Shown here: positions 43,523 through 54,401 of the stretch, piece by piece
Layout: the number at the start of each line of letters is the position of its first letter
How positions within the stretch are numbered: position 1 is the stretch's first letter
NCBI GenBank assembly: GCA_017893485.1
Contig: CM030359.1
Coordinates: 36,247,810 to 36,311,809, forward strand
Reading direction: 5' to 3'
Source of the DNA: Hemerocallis citrina
Taxonomy: Eukaryota; Streptophyta; Magnoliopsida; Asparagales; Asphodelaceae
Length of the DNA stretch: 64,000 nucleotides
Program-made: the position numbers and the translations under genes
Notes under the pieces: generated by a model
Seen by the model: the letters and a program-made list of their open reading frames with translations, nothing else
Databases searched by the model: none
What the model was told of the DNA's origin: nothing

Positions 43523-44346
43523 ATCAAGACACCTATCCTCTACCCCCCTGCAACACCCCCGAACTTAAACCAAAGTTCCGTTAGACTCCCCTCTAATGAT
43601 TGCTACTCTTTCTAATTGCTCCGCCCTATTGGAGCCCATGGCTAGACCGTATAAACTAGCGAGATAGATAAGCGAATCATCATTTAAGGAATTTAAAATT
43701 GAGTAGGCGGAAGTGGAAGTACCTCCACCAATCAAGTCCTGCTCCGGTTCTTTAGCCAGTTCCTTGTCGAAATCATCTTGATTAGACACCTATTCTCCTC
43801 CTCTGGCCACATGCCTCTTTCCCTTCCATTGATACTCGGTGATTTTCTTGCTGTTGCTGCAAACACTTCCTCAGGCTTCCTTTTCGTCGAACTTTGTATC
43901 AGTAGCCGAAATAATGTTGTCATCGCGCACCCCATCGAGGGCCCCAATAATCCCATCACAAGTTTCTTGAACGGACGATTGCTAAATTGGTTGTGACTCG
44001 TGGTCAATTATTGAATGTTAAGTCCTCTCCGCCGCTTCTTTTGTTGTAGTATCTACCTCCTTTGACTCCGAGTCTGGTAAATCTTCTTGACCAGCAATAA
44101 GGTTGGCTTTGACCCAATCAAATGCAGACTAGTAGACTTGCTTTTGACTTGAGCATTCATGGCTAGTCTAATAGACTCTTCTAGTTCAGCCTTGGATAAC
44201 TGTACCCACTCCTCAGTACCCACGCCAACATCTTAGCTGGCTTCTAACCCATCACTAGCACGGTTTTTGAGAATCCCATGAAGGGACTTGACTTGACAGG
44301 TGACTGGACCTTTTGCTTTCTCATCGAAACCAGCTGTCAACAGCTC

Positions 44347-45866
44347 TTACCTCAGACTGCACCTCGTACCAGATGTGACCCCAACTTTGGTCTTCGTCTC
44401 GAGACATGCGCTCCCCTCATCCAGATGTACACCCTTTCGGCACCAAAAGTCCTTTGGATTTGAAATTTTCCCCTCGGAACGTGCGCTACCCTTGCCAGGA
44501 TTGCTGTGCTTCGTGATGGACGGTCCACGCGCTACCTTTCCCCTATCTGATGATGAGTGGATCTGATTGAGTTCCCCTCCATCCAATGGTTGATCTGTGT
44601 CTTCAATCTCCAGCCGTAAAACCTGACCGTCCACTTCGTCTTCTACATCGATCAGCTTATCTCCAGTAAATGACACGCTTTTTTTTTCTCCACGATCACC
44701 AGAACCTCGTAGACCCCCTCGAAGTCGACGATGATTTTGGAAGGAATATCTCCCAAATTCGACACTCAGACTCACACTCTAGCGAACTTTCGACCGGCGT
44801 ACGTTAGGGTTTCCTTATCGGCTTCGATGAACATGTCGAAGTTGCGAATGACCTTTTGTAAGTCACTCCTTACCCAACAGTGAAAGGGTAGATTGATAAG
44901 TCGAATCCATACCGAGGGCATCGTCTCCGTTTTGAAAGCTTCGACCTCGCGAGTCCAAGGTTTGAGTGTAAGGAAGAACTCGAGGCCTCGCACGTCCCTT
45001 CCTTCCATCCCCTTCATCTTGAGTGCGAACGCGATGACCACCTCGTCGCTGCAATGCAAAAGAAGCAACTCAAGGACATCTCCTGCACAACCCATGTAGG
45101 GGCTAGGGCTAGAATTGCCGCCAGCAATTCCTTGATCTCGTTTGTGCTCGGATTCCCCGTCTGAGCCTTCACCACGATGCAACCTTGATAGCGCCTTTCA
45201 AGGTCAGCCATTAATGGCGTGGGAGTTATCGTCGCTTTAATAATCTTCTGCTCTCCAACTGCGCTTTCTTGCTCTTGCTTGCCCCTGAGTTCGCCGAACC
45301 TGTCGACCTCTGTGGAGGTTCTTTGGAAGCTGAGGTGGAGATTGGTCGAAGATTCTTTGGACACGCCGTTGAAATATGGCCTGAGCATTTGCATACGTAA
45401 CAAAACCAGTCATTTTTGCATGAGTTGATTGAGTGTCCCGCCTTCGCGCACTTATGACAGCTTTGACGAGCTTCGGTCTTTCGATCGCCAGAGTTGCTTT
45501 GAGTTTGGACTCTCTTCTGAGTTCTCCTTGGCTTCACGAGCACCCATTCGCCCTCATCGTCCTCTCTTTTCTTCGGAGACTCCTCCTCCATGGATGGCGT
45601 ACGACGCTGAGCTCTATGCTCAATGTCGCCCCTACCGACACCTCTTATCACCTCCGCGAAGGACCTCTTGAAACCTTCGACTGACCTTTCTCTTGGAGAT
45701 CGCTGAATTGGTGATGGCCTACGATGCCTGTCAACGTAGCGTGCCCTGGATCTGGACTCTTATTTCGCCTCCTCTTTCTCCTTCCATGCCGTGTGTCTGG
45801 CTCCTGTTCGGTCTCTATGACCAGAAGGTGAGCGACTCCTATGGTCGACGCTCCTCTTCCTCCCAC
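44347..45866 (-). pseudogene. LINE ORF1-like, zinc knuckles plus DUF4283-like domain, frameshifted
   Basis: ORF1 proteins of plant LINEs bind RNA. The N-terminal part is rich in Arg/Glu and carries CHKCAKAGHSINSC and then CYVCKCSGHISTAC (45300-45500), two CCHC-type knuckles. Downstream, in another frame (45182-44772), comes a DUF4283/RRM-like segment with VVIAFALKMKGMEGRD and PSVWIRLINLPFHCWVRSDL. The remaining C-terminal frame (44775-44347) is acidic and low-complexity. At least two frame changes separate the parts, so no complete ORF1 protein can be made. Confidence 0.7.
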
Positions 45867-46084
45867 GCGACTCCCTCTCCGGCTCCCTCGCTCGCATGGG
45901 CATTGCTGATGCTCTGTGGGCTAGACTCCTCTCCTGCACTTCGGCCTGAAGATGGGTGGTTTTGTGATGGTGGGTTGAAGGGGACGCTCTCCTCTCTAGC
46001 TTCATGTTCACTTTGCTCGCTTTACTTCGCTTTAAATGTATTTTTTTAAAAGTAAAAATTTTGTCGTTGTCTGACACCGAACCT

Positions 46085-46470
46085 AATATCTCATTTATAT
46101 TAATTATGCATGTGCATTGCACGTATTTATTTGGTTATAATGCAAGTGTTTATTTGGTTACACAACCCCAACTCTCCCATTAAAATATTAGATAGTATAA
46201 TGTACGTGCGATGCACATCTACAAAAAGTAAAGTCATCAAATTAAATGAATATAATAGTTTATATTTGAATGTTTTGATTTGGGCTATACGTGCGGTGCA
46301 CATTTATATTTGTTGGATATAGTTTGGACGTGTATTATATGTGTTTATATATTTACAAAGTTAGGGTTTGTTTGTTACAAACCCCCAACTCTCCCATTAA
46401 GATAGTAGAGATAGTTTGGAATTTTGTTTGTTACTAAATAAATTTCTTGGTAAATAAGGACTATTATTAT
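46085..46470. repeat. Cluster of CGTGC-R-R-TGCACA motifs and duplicated segment
   Basis: TGTGCATTGCACGT (46112), ACGTGCGATGCACA (46203) and ACGTGCGGTGCACA (46290) are variants of one near-palindrome. CCCCAACTCTCCCATTAA occurs at 46165 and again at 46382. It is probably debris of one or two Helitron-like or other small elements; exact ends were not found. Confidence 0.45.
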
Positions 46471-46660
46471 TATTATTATTTTAAATTTTTACGAAATGTG
46501 AAATATAATCACTATGTTTCATTAATAAGACAAACAAAACATATCCGAAAATATAAACAAAATAACAAGTACATGTACAAGAACCAACAGAAAATAAAAT
46601 ATATAACCTCCAACATCTCTATGATGGTTGTAACAAATGAAAGGCAAAAACAACTAATAA

Positions 46661-47308
46661 GAGCATCCACAGTCGTTTGCTAAATATGCATATTTCCGCT
46701 TAAAAAGCGCTGCAGATGTTAGCTATTTATGCATTTTTTGTATTTTTTGCGACAGTAGATTGCTATATATGAGAGTGGATTTGAGACAAATGCATATTAT
46801 GCAGGATGCAACTTCACTTTGCGTCCGACGAAAAAAATTATTTTTTATTCCTCCGACACAACTTCACTTTCCGTCCCTCGAAAAAATTTGAATAAACCGT
46901 AATAAAAAAAACTCAAAAAAAGTAAATAAAGCAAGTAAAAAAAATACAAACCATGTCGGACGCAACATGAAGTTGCGTCCCACCATTTTTTGTGATTTTT
47001 TTTCTCTTCGGACGCAACATAAAGTTGCGTCCCACCATTTTTTGTGATTTTTTTTCCTCTTCCGACGTAAAGTGAAGTTGCGTCTGACCATTTTTGTGTG
47101 TTTTTTTCTTCTTCCGACGCAAAGTGAAGTTCCATCTACCAATTAAAAAATAATTAAATTCATCCGACACAACTTCAAACTCCATCTGATATGATATTTT
47201 TATTATTTTAAATTAAATTGCTATAAAATACCATTCGGCGACTGCAGCAAAGAGGCAAAATGCTATATGCATTTATGCATTTTTTAACAATCACGACTGT
47301 GGATGGTC
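46661..47308. mobile_element. PIF/Harbinger-like MITE with internal palindromes, copy 2
   Basis: Ends GAGCATCCACAGTCGT and ACGACTGTGGATGGTC with TAA on both sides (46658-46660, 47309-47311). It is inverted relative to the copy at 30073-30679. The same GACGCAACTTCACTTTGCGTC-like units occur inside, here in about six copies. No transposase. Confidence 0.85.
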
Positions 47309-47311
47309 TAA

Positions 47312-48045
47312 CAATAAGCATTGGAAATAGAAAATCCCTCCAACAACCATAGAGGGTGGGAATCTACTCTAGAGTCGGTCCAATCTCTATATCCTCATCA
47401 CGTACTCCTCCACCTAGAAAACTCTATAAATTCATCCCCTTCATCCTGTAGCTGCTGCTGTTGCCCAAAAAGATATAAAATGCATGATCAGAATTAGGTT
47501 AACATAAAACTCGTGTCGTCGCGACAATGATAGTAAACCATGTTTTTCTCATCTCCTTCGTGAAGGAGGTGAACTTAAGACATACCCACAATTTCCCTTA
47601 GGAAGTTGGCTACATGTTGGATCATAAGGCCTGATGGACTTCTATCCACACTGCTTTACTTCTGTGGCACTCTATTTACAGGTGGTTTCTGGATTCGATA
47701 TTGACGCTACAAAACCCACAATTCGTAACTATGTTCACTTGTCTCCTGACATGGTTTTTCATTGGCAAAATAATGTCGTTAAGGACTAACCACAAGAAAA
47801 CATTTACCTTGAGGGGGGGCTTTCACCTTCCCGATTATAGTCGACTAAGGCGGTGTGCATATCCAGAAATGTGGTTGTAAAGTGAGCGAACTGAGAAGTT
47901 GCCATTACGTTCTAGTTCCCAACAACATCAATCTGGCCCATGGATGCATCTTACCCTAAATTGTGAAATGTACAGTAGCTCTTCCAATCTTAGTTGGAGA
48001 GTTTGGATCCATTAACCTTTTTCCCATGTTTTAGCTACTAATATG
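47312..48045 (-). pseudogene. Older LINE fragment, 3' part (left of hAT insertion)
   Basis: The minus strand encodes LAKTWEKG at the hAT junction and then, after frame changes, ERNGNFSVRSLYNHISGYAH, typical of the zf-RVT region of plant L1 reverse transcriptases. The downstream part is degenerate. It continues, beyond the hAT and Athila insertions, in 51627-51684 and 61671-62400. Confidence 0.65.
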
Positions 48046-48900
48046 TAGGGATGGCCAGTGGGCGGGGTCAACCGTCGACCCGCCCGTATAACCCGGCCCG
48101 CGAAACAGCGATTCGGGTTCGGTTGAACCCGTGAACAGTAACGGGTCGACCCAGGTCGTCGAATTATCGGATCCAACCCGCCCAACCCGGCCCACGAACC
48201 CAGTAATTTCGCCAAACCTGCGGGTCGACCCGCGGGTTGCGAACCGTTTGACCCAAACGGGTCAAACGTTCGACCCGCCCTGGGTCGACCGTTGACCCGA
48301 ACGGGTCCAACGGGTCGCACGTTGGCCTGAGTACTGTAGCACAGAGAGCCTCAACGGCTCTTATAGCCATTTTTGTGGGTTTTTTTGGTTTTTTTGTTAG
48401 TTTAACCCTATAAATACCCCCCAAAACCCTATCAAAAAATTCACAAAAAACTTTCTTACTCTCTCTACTATTATAACTCATTTCTAAACAATTTGTGAAC
48501 AATTGAAGTATTCAACAAGCAAGTCTTCAAGGCATATACACGATCAAATTCCGATCGTATCGAAATCAAAATTCAACAACATCTTCAACTCTTCAACTCT
48601 CGTCCAACTCCAAGTGATCAAGTCTTCAACTCTCCTACAAGCTCTCCCCAACTCTTCAATTCCGGATTTGAGAAATTCTACTTCTACTTCTATTTTTATT
48701 TTCACGGATTTTTTTATATACGCGTATCCACGCTGAATGGTATCAAAGTTTCATACCTCTCTTCTTATTTTATTTTTGTTGTAGTTATAATTATTGTTGG
48801 TTTTTTGATCTTCTCTATCTCAACCCTCTTGTTTTCTAGATTTTTTTTTATTACTCATCGCTCCTACATTGTGTAGTTTTTTTACATACATTACTACATT

Positions 48901-51045
48901 ATGTCTAGATCACGCGGTAGCGGTCGTAGCCAAAGTGGGCAAGATTCTACCGGCACTTCCTGTAGGCCACCAATTGTCCCAATTAGTGAGCCCGCCGAAG
49001 AGTACCATGATCCTCCTACCCAACAATGGGGTACACACGACGAGGTTGTAGGTGACATACAATTAGAAGAAGAAGAACAACAACAACAACCAACCGAAAC
49101 CACACAACCCCGTAGTAGTAGGAAAAGTAGAGGAGAAAGTAGTGATTGGCATAAGTTTTACGATTATATCCCGAACGAAGAAACTCCGGGTATAGGTTTG
49201 AAAGTTTGTAAAATATGTTTCAAGGCATACAAATTCAAGAGGGGTGATGGCACCGGTACAATTAGTAGACACATCCAAAATAACCATAAAGAACTTCTTG
49301 TTGACCTACCCAGCCAACAAAAAATCAACCTTAGGACCGGTCTAGTTGATAGCCACCCTTATGATCCCGATCTTGTTCGTCGGGAAATGGCCCGATTAGT
49401 AATAAAGGAAGAGTTACCATTTTCCTGTCCCGATAGTAGGGACTTGGAAAATTTTAATCAAACGGCCTTAAACCCTCATTTTAGAAGAATTCCGAGAAAT
49501 TCTTGCAAATCGGATTGTTTTAAAGTGTACAATGAAATGAAGGACGCTTTGATTGCAATTTTATGGAGTTTAACTTGTAGATTTAGTTTAACTTTGGATT
49601 GTTGGACGGGTGTCAACAATATTCCAACGATGGGAATAACCTATCATTGGATCGACAATGGTTGGATTCTTCAAAAAAGAATCATATCACTTGCTACGTT
49701 GCCGTATCCCTATAATGGTGCTGAAATAGCAAACCGTATTTTAGAAATTTGTGATGTTTTTTATATTCGCGATAAAATTATGTGTATTAGTTTTGATAAT
49801 GCATCTAACAACAATGCAGCAATTACTACTTTAAAATCCGCATTAAACCCTCCATCTGACCCAATTTTTCATATTAGATGTGCATGTCATATTTTAAATT
49901 TATGTGTTCAAGATGCATTAAAAATAGCCGATCCATATACACTTAAAATTAGAAATTGTGTACATTTCATTGCATTAAGTCCCAGCGTATTTCAAGAATG
50001 GAAAAATTGGTGTAGGATTTCAAATGTACCTTTTAGAAGATTTCCAAAGGATGTTAAACACCGATGGAACTCTACTTTTGATTTACTACATATTGTTACC
50101 AAATATAAAGCAGTTGTAAATGATTTTTGTATCGCAAAAAATATGCACAATTTTGAAATGACTCCCACCGATTGGTTTTATGCTGAATCTTTGTTGAAAT
50201 TTTTAGAACCTTTTAAAACCGCAACTTTAAAATTTTCAAAAATATATGAATCTATTTCTAGTAGCTTTTTTATTTCATTAGTTAGCATGATGCAAACATT
50301 TAACGAAATGTTAAATGATACTTATGTTGGTGATATTGTAAAACCTGCATACAAAAAAATTTTGAAGTATTATTTTCCTCCTCCTATGTTGATTTGTGTT
50401 GCTATCGTTATGGATCCTCGTAACAAATTAGAAGGTACGAAGAGTTTGATTGAAATGTTTTTTGTATTATTTGGAAAAAATATAGAAATAGTAATTGATT
50501 GCGCTACTTTTTTAGTTCAATTTGAATCTATATTATATAACTTGTATGATTATTATGATAGATGTTTTGCTTCTAGTAGTACAACTTCTATAGTTAGTTC
50601 TTCTTCTGCTACTTCTAAAGGTAAGGGTAAGAGTAAATTTGATGATAGAACATTTAATTTACTTACACAAATTCAATCCAAAAAACCTAGTACTAATCAA
50701 CCAAATAAATTAAATTGGTATAACCAACAAGATTCTGAGTCATCTTCTTCTCCACTAGATATTTTACAATGGTGGAAAGACCATGAACACACTTATAGTA
50801 TTCTGTCAATTATGGCTAAAGATTTACTAACTCCTCCTGTCTCTACAGTTGCTTCTGAAAGTGCATTTTCTTCAAGTGGTAGTGTTCTAACTGATTACAG
50901 GAATCGCTTGAAGCCCGACACGTTAGAGATGCTCGTTTACACAGAAGATTGGCTGAAGGCTGAAGATAAGACACAAGGAAAAGCATTATCTACGTCCACA
51001 AGTGGGAGTAACTCGCCGGAAGAACAACAACAACAACAACAATAA
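48901..51045 (+). CDS. hAT transposase, 714 aa, intact frame
   Basis: Cut-and-paste transposase acting on the ends of its own element. An N-terminal acidic/Gln-rich region is followed by a BED zinc finger (Cys103, Cys106, His124, His129). The RNase H-like core has LDCWTG with Asp233, ISFDNASNN with Asp299 and the CACHILNL block, then KHRWNSTFDLL. The C-terminal dimerisation domain runs from about 620 to 690 and ends TPPVSTVASESAFSSSGSVL; its Glu (about 653) is the expected third catalytic residue. Length and order match Ac/Tam3-like plant hAT proteins. A short poly-Gln tail (CAA repeats) ends it. No stop or frameshift, so it may be functional. The start is the first ATG of the open frame. Confidence 0.93.
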   Translation: MSRSRGSGRSQSGQDSTGTSCRPPIVPISEPAEEYHDPPTQQWGTHDEVVGDIQLEEEEQQQQPTETTQPRSSRKSRGESSDWHKFYDYIPNEETPGIGLKVCKICFKAYKFKRGDGTGTISRHIQNNHKELLVDLPSQQKINLRTGLVDSHPYDPDLVRREMARLVIKEELPFSCPDSRDLENFNQTALNPHFRRIPRNSCKSDCFKVYNEMKDALIAILWSLTCRFSLTLDCWTGVNNIPTMGITYHWIDNGWILQKRIISLATLPYPYNGAEIANRILEICDVFYIRDKIMCISFDNASNNNAAITTLKSALNPPSDPIFHIRCACHILNLCVQDALKIADPYTLKIRNCVHFIALSPSVFQEWKNWCRISNVPFRRFPKDVKHRWNSTFDLLHIVTKYKAVVNDFCIAKNMHNFEMTPTDWFYAESLLKFLEPFKTATLKFSKIYESISSSFFISLVSMMQTFNEMLNDTYVGDIVKPAYKKILKYYFPPPMLICVAIVMDPRNKLEGTKSLIEMFFVLFGKNIEIVIDCATFLVQFESILYNLYDYYDRCFASSSTTSIVSSSSATSKGKGKSKFDDRTFNLLTQIQSKKPSTNQPNKLNWYNQQDSESSSSPLDILQWWKDHEHTYSILSIMAKDLLTPPVSTVASESAFSSSGSVLTDYRNRLKPDTLEMLVYTEDWLKAEDKTQGKALSTSTSGSNSPEEQQQQQQ

Positions 51046-51344
51046 CAACCAAAATGAAGAATTCAAGACCAACAACAACAAATTCAAGGCCATCAACTTG
51101 AAGACCATCAACTTGAAGACAATTGTAAATAGATAAAAAAAAAATTGTATTATATCTGTACTTGTTATTTCATTTTAAAAAAATTGAAGTAAATTGAAAT
51201 TGTATATAAGAAATATGTTAGTGTATAAAACATATTTGTGAATTGAATTCTTTATTTCATTAGAAATTGTGAAACTTGTATAACTTAAAATCATATGAAT
51301 AACATTTCAATATTTTTTGCCAATTTAACTCTTTCAATCTTATT

Positions 51345-51395
51345 ATTATTATTATGATTTTAATGTTTATTATTATTATTATTATTATTATTATT
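51345..51395. repeat. (TTA)n microsatellite
   Basis: TTATTA units in the 3' part of the hAT element. Confidence 0.9.
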
Positions 51396-51626
51396 TTAAG
51401 TTTTTTTTTAAAAAAACCTATCTAAACGGGCCAATCCGCGGGTCGACCTGACCCGACCCGGGTTGGACCAGAAAGGGTTCACGGGTTGGGCGGGTTGCCA
51501 TTTCCACTTTTCGACCCGGCCCGGTTAAGTCACCAACCCGGCCCGAACCTGCCCAAGTCAACATCCAACCCAGGCGGTCCGGCCCAGCCCAGCCCGTTCG
51601 ACCCGAATGCCAACCCTACTGATATG

Positions 51627-51684
51627 TGTGACTAGGTAGCACACTCATAAAGGTCTGGAAACATTTTATTGAAGGGTTGTTCTC
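51627..51684 (-). pseudogene. Older LINE fragment, middle piece between hAT and Athila
   Basis: The minus strand reads PFNKMFPDLYECAT, the FPDLYE block of L1 reverse transcriptases, continuous in frame with the WWD..WCGEQ residues encoded at 61671-61700 on the other side of the Athila element. This shows that the two pieces were once joined. Confidence 0.7.
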
Positions 51685-53380
51685 TGATGAACTCAAGAAT
51701 ATTCACATTTAGGAGCAATAATCTTATTGCAAATGTACATCTAAAAGCTCTATATGTGGTATTTTACTCTTCTTTTCTCTTTTTCATAGGAAACAACCAA
51801 AAGCAGCAAAACGAAGCAGATTCCAGACTAATACAGACTGAGAAGATGATATACAGGGAACCGCAGTACAACAGTCGACTTGCTCTCCATCAGTCGACTG
51901 AACAGAGAGTTTGCTGGGGCTCGGCACAGTCGACCGCCTCAACATCAGTCGACTTGACTAAGGAATCATGAAGCCACAGATGTCTCAGCATCAGTCGACT
52001 CACACCCAACATAAGTCGACTGGTATGCGGCGGAGTGAAAAGATAAGATGCAGCCGTATCTAAATCCAAATCTATGCAAACCCAGGCTATATGCGAATAA
52101 TAACTTCTCCAACAAATCAAAGCTAGAGACAGGGGATTGGCAAGAGCACGTGGTTAGCAGATAAGGAAGAAAAGCAGAAAAGAGAAAGAAATAAATCGCC
52201 AATAAAATAAAGAAGGAAAGAGGAGGTTTTTCCTGAAAAGGGGGAAAACTCTAATTCTTGTGCCGTGTTCTATAAATATCAATCAAGAGGCATTATTTTG
52301 GCTCTCCTCCGCTCTCGCTTCCAACCCCAAAATCACGAAATCACAAGAGTTTCTGAATCGTCAAGTCATCAACAAAGAGCAGCACTTTATCAGCATAGAA
52401 GAAGGAGAAAGGAGATCAAGTACTAAGAAGAGAACGGCCGGTCGACTGTGTGACAGCCAGCCGATCCATCTAGCCGAACTACATCAGTTTATTCCTTCTC
52501 TTTCTAATTCTTTTATGTTAATCATGTTTTCGAACTTGTTGATCAATAAAAGTCTTATTATGTGGAACTAATTTCATAGTTGGGTAGATTGAAGCCGTAG
52601 TTATGCAATGCTAAGTTTTTCTGAATGTTACTCTTTTACTTATTGATTAAACCTGATTGAAAGAATAAAAATTTACATGAATCAAACTTGTTTGGAGTTC
52701 TAAGGACAGTCGACTGAAGTGACAGCCAGTCGACTGACATACAGAACTTGAGATTATCAAGTTGTGCAGTGTAAATCTTAATCTGTTATATGAGCATATT
52801 GAGACGACCCGTATCTCGTGCTCGTAACTTGTAACACAGGAGTCCTTAGGGGTTCTTGGTTTAATCAACTTGAGGGATCTAGATCTGATACCAATTTCTA
52901 GAACCTTGAGCGTTTGTTCGTTTCCACTGTACTTATGTTTTCTTTAAGTGCAACTTAGTAGATACCATGCTAAATACTTAAGGAAAGAAACGAATTAGAG
53001 TAGATACCATGCCTAATTCTTGGCCTACGGAAACATTACTTTAAGGAGTAGATACCATGCCCTTGAAGAGAACAAACATGAGTAATAAGAAGAAGTACAG
53101 AAGGTGACTTAGCATTACTGACTATAGGTGGAAATCAAAACCCAACTATTTAATAGATATTTGTGATTCAGAACTTCTTGATTTAGTTTTAATTTTTTCA
53201 TATCTTTTAGACTTTTAGAACAATTCTTTATGATTCTTATTCTTTTTTATTGATTAGTAAGTTAATCTCTACAATCTCTGTGGGATCGACCCTTGCTCGT
53301 CACTACGCCTCTCCAAACGATTCGTACACTTGCGAGGTTTTTAATTTGTGTCTAGTTTAGATCATCTAGATAGCACAACA
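51685..53380 (+). repeat. 5' LTR of the Athila-like element
   Basis: Starts TGATGAACTCAAGAATATTC, ends CTAGATAGCACAACA. Nine AGTCGACT-type palindromes (51873, 51892, 51928, 51947, 51993, 52014, 52440, 52708, 52728). CTATAAATATC near 52270 is a TATA candidate, followed by a leader-like CT/A-rich tract. Confidence 0.95.
52269..52279 (+). promoter_or_regulatory. Candidate LTR TATA box
   Basis: CTATAAATATC lies mid-LTR, downstream of the palindrome cluster. The same site is at about 60551-60561 in the 3' LTR. Its position would suit the U3/R border; it is inferred from sequence only. Confidence 0.45.
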
Positions 53381-53386
53381 AGTTTT

Positions 53387-53405
53387 TGGCGTCGTTGCCG
53401 GGGAT
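53387..53405 (+). other. Primer binding site (Asp tRNA)
   Basis: TGGCGTCGTTGCCGGGGAT lies six bases after the 5' LTR. It is complementary to the 3' end of tRNA-Asp apart from one position. Confidence 0.85.
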
Positions 53406-53503
53406 TGTTAGCATTTTAACTTACAAATCAGTAAATCTTTTCTTTTATTTTATTTTCTTTTATTAATAAATATCTTCTCTTTTAGGTTACAGGATTTTGG
53501 TGG

Positions 53504-54400
53504 ATGCACGGAAGGAGATCACTTCGTCCAGAGCATCTACCTATTGACGTAGAAACAGAACGCACACTGCACAGACTAGGTCGGCTGTCTGCGTCCAACC
53601 AGTCGACTGCTACACGGAATCAGTCGACTGCACAGAGACCCAATTCACGAGCAATAATGGTTGAGGAAGTACCAAATCGAGTACCAATGCAGGACAAATT
53701 CACGCCTAAGAATATTGAGCAACCTTCCTGCATTGCTTATCAACCTAATGTCATAGGGAATATGCATCTCTCTCCCCAATTACTTAGCATGGTTCCCCAC
53801 TTTAGTGGCAAACCAGACGAAGAGCCTCACCTCCATCTGCAAGACTTCTTTGATCTTTGCAGAACACAAAGTGTCCAAGGGCTTACCCCTGAACAAATCA
53901 GGTTAATCTTGTTTCCATTATCCTTAAAACTTAATGCTAAACTATGGTATAATTCTTTGGAACCAGGATCAATCAATTCATGGGAGCAATTGGCAACAAA
54001 ATTCTTGAAAGAATTCTTTCCAGCCTAGAAGACCAAACAACTGAAAAGGGAGATTCAACTCTTCCAACAAAAAGATGGAGATTTATTCTTCGAAGCATGG
54101 AAGGATTTCAAGAACAAGCTTCTCAAGTGTCCTACACACAACATGCCTAAAGATGATCAGGTACAAGCTTTTTATGAGGGTTTAAATGATACTAACAAGG
54201 CAATTGTGGATTCAGCTTGCAACGGGATCTTGATGAGGAAAAGTGGTGAGGAGGCCATCGAATTATTTGAAGAACTTAGCGAGAACTCACAGCAATTCTC
54301 AACAAGGGGAAAAGGCATTTCTAAAAAACAGGGAGTTTATGAAATTTCTGGTAGTAATAACATACAATTGGAAATGGCAAACATGAATAAAAAAAATTGA
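53504..54400 (+). pseudogene. Athila-like gag, N-terminal and capsid part, broken
   Basis: Encodes the structural precursor. The N-terminus MHGRRSLRPEHLP is followed by a disordered region holding two in-frame palindromes (QSTATRNQSTA), then the capsid core PHFSGKPDEEPHLHLQDFFD and WEQLATKFLKEFFPA. A TAG stop at 54026-54028 interrupts it. The same frame resumes (FYEGLNDTNKAIVD, EAIELFEELSEN) to 54400. A run of eight A near 54390 shifts the frame into the next open stretch. The ATG at 53504 lies just after the primer site and leader. Confidence 0.88.
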
Positions 54401-54401
54401 T

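Larger units (their letters stand above)
39645..46080 (-). mobile_element. L1-type LINE, near full length, decayed
   Basis: Minus-strand order is Arg-rich leader, ORF1 with zinc knuckles and a DUF4283-like domain, endonuclease, reverse transcriptase, zf-RVT domain, 3' UTR and an A-rich tail (ATATAAAAATAAAAAAC, 39645-39661). All parts of a plant L1 are present but the frames are broken. A target duplication was not found. Its 3' end lies about 190 bp upstream of the ECM29 ATG, on the same strand. Confidence 0.85.
48046..51618 (+). mobile_element. Autonomous-looking hAT transposon
   Basis: Ends are TAGGGATGGCCA and, inverted, TAGGGTTGGCAT. Flanks CTAATATG (48038-48045) and CTGATATG (51619-51626) are an 8-bp duplication with one difference. 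Both subterminal regions (48060-48330, 51425-51610) are packed with GGGTCGACCC, CCCGACCC and AACCCG motifs, likely transposase binding sites. One uninterrupted transposase gene fills the centre. It is inserted in an old LINE fragment. Confidence 0.92.

Noticed and set aside
39613..46125. Possible terminal inverted repeats around the LINE
   Set aside because: Similarity is limited to one 14-bp near-palindrome on each side, which is self-complementary by nature, and no target duplication was found.
46845..47185. Three overlapping 90-96-codon frames rich in Lys
   Set aside because: All lie in the palindromic repeats of the Harbinger-like MITE; the counterpart frames at 30239-30453 have the same origin.
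48503..48736. 77-codon frame upstream of the hAT transposase
   Set aside because: Lies in the untranslated region of the hAT element, with low-complexity Ser content and no similarity.
51873..52021. Repeat array that might be taken for a CRISPR-like array
   Set aside because: The repeat unit is an 8-10-bp palindrome, spacers are short and uneven, and the context is a plant LTR.
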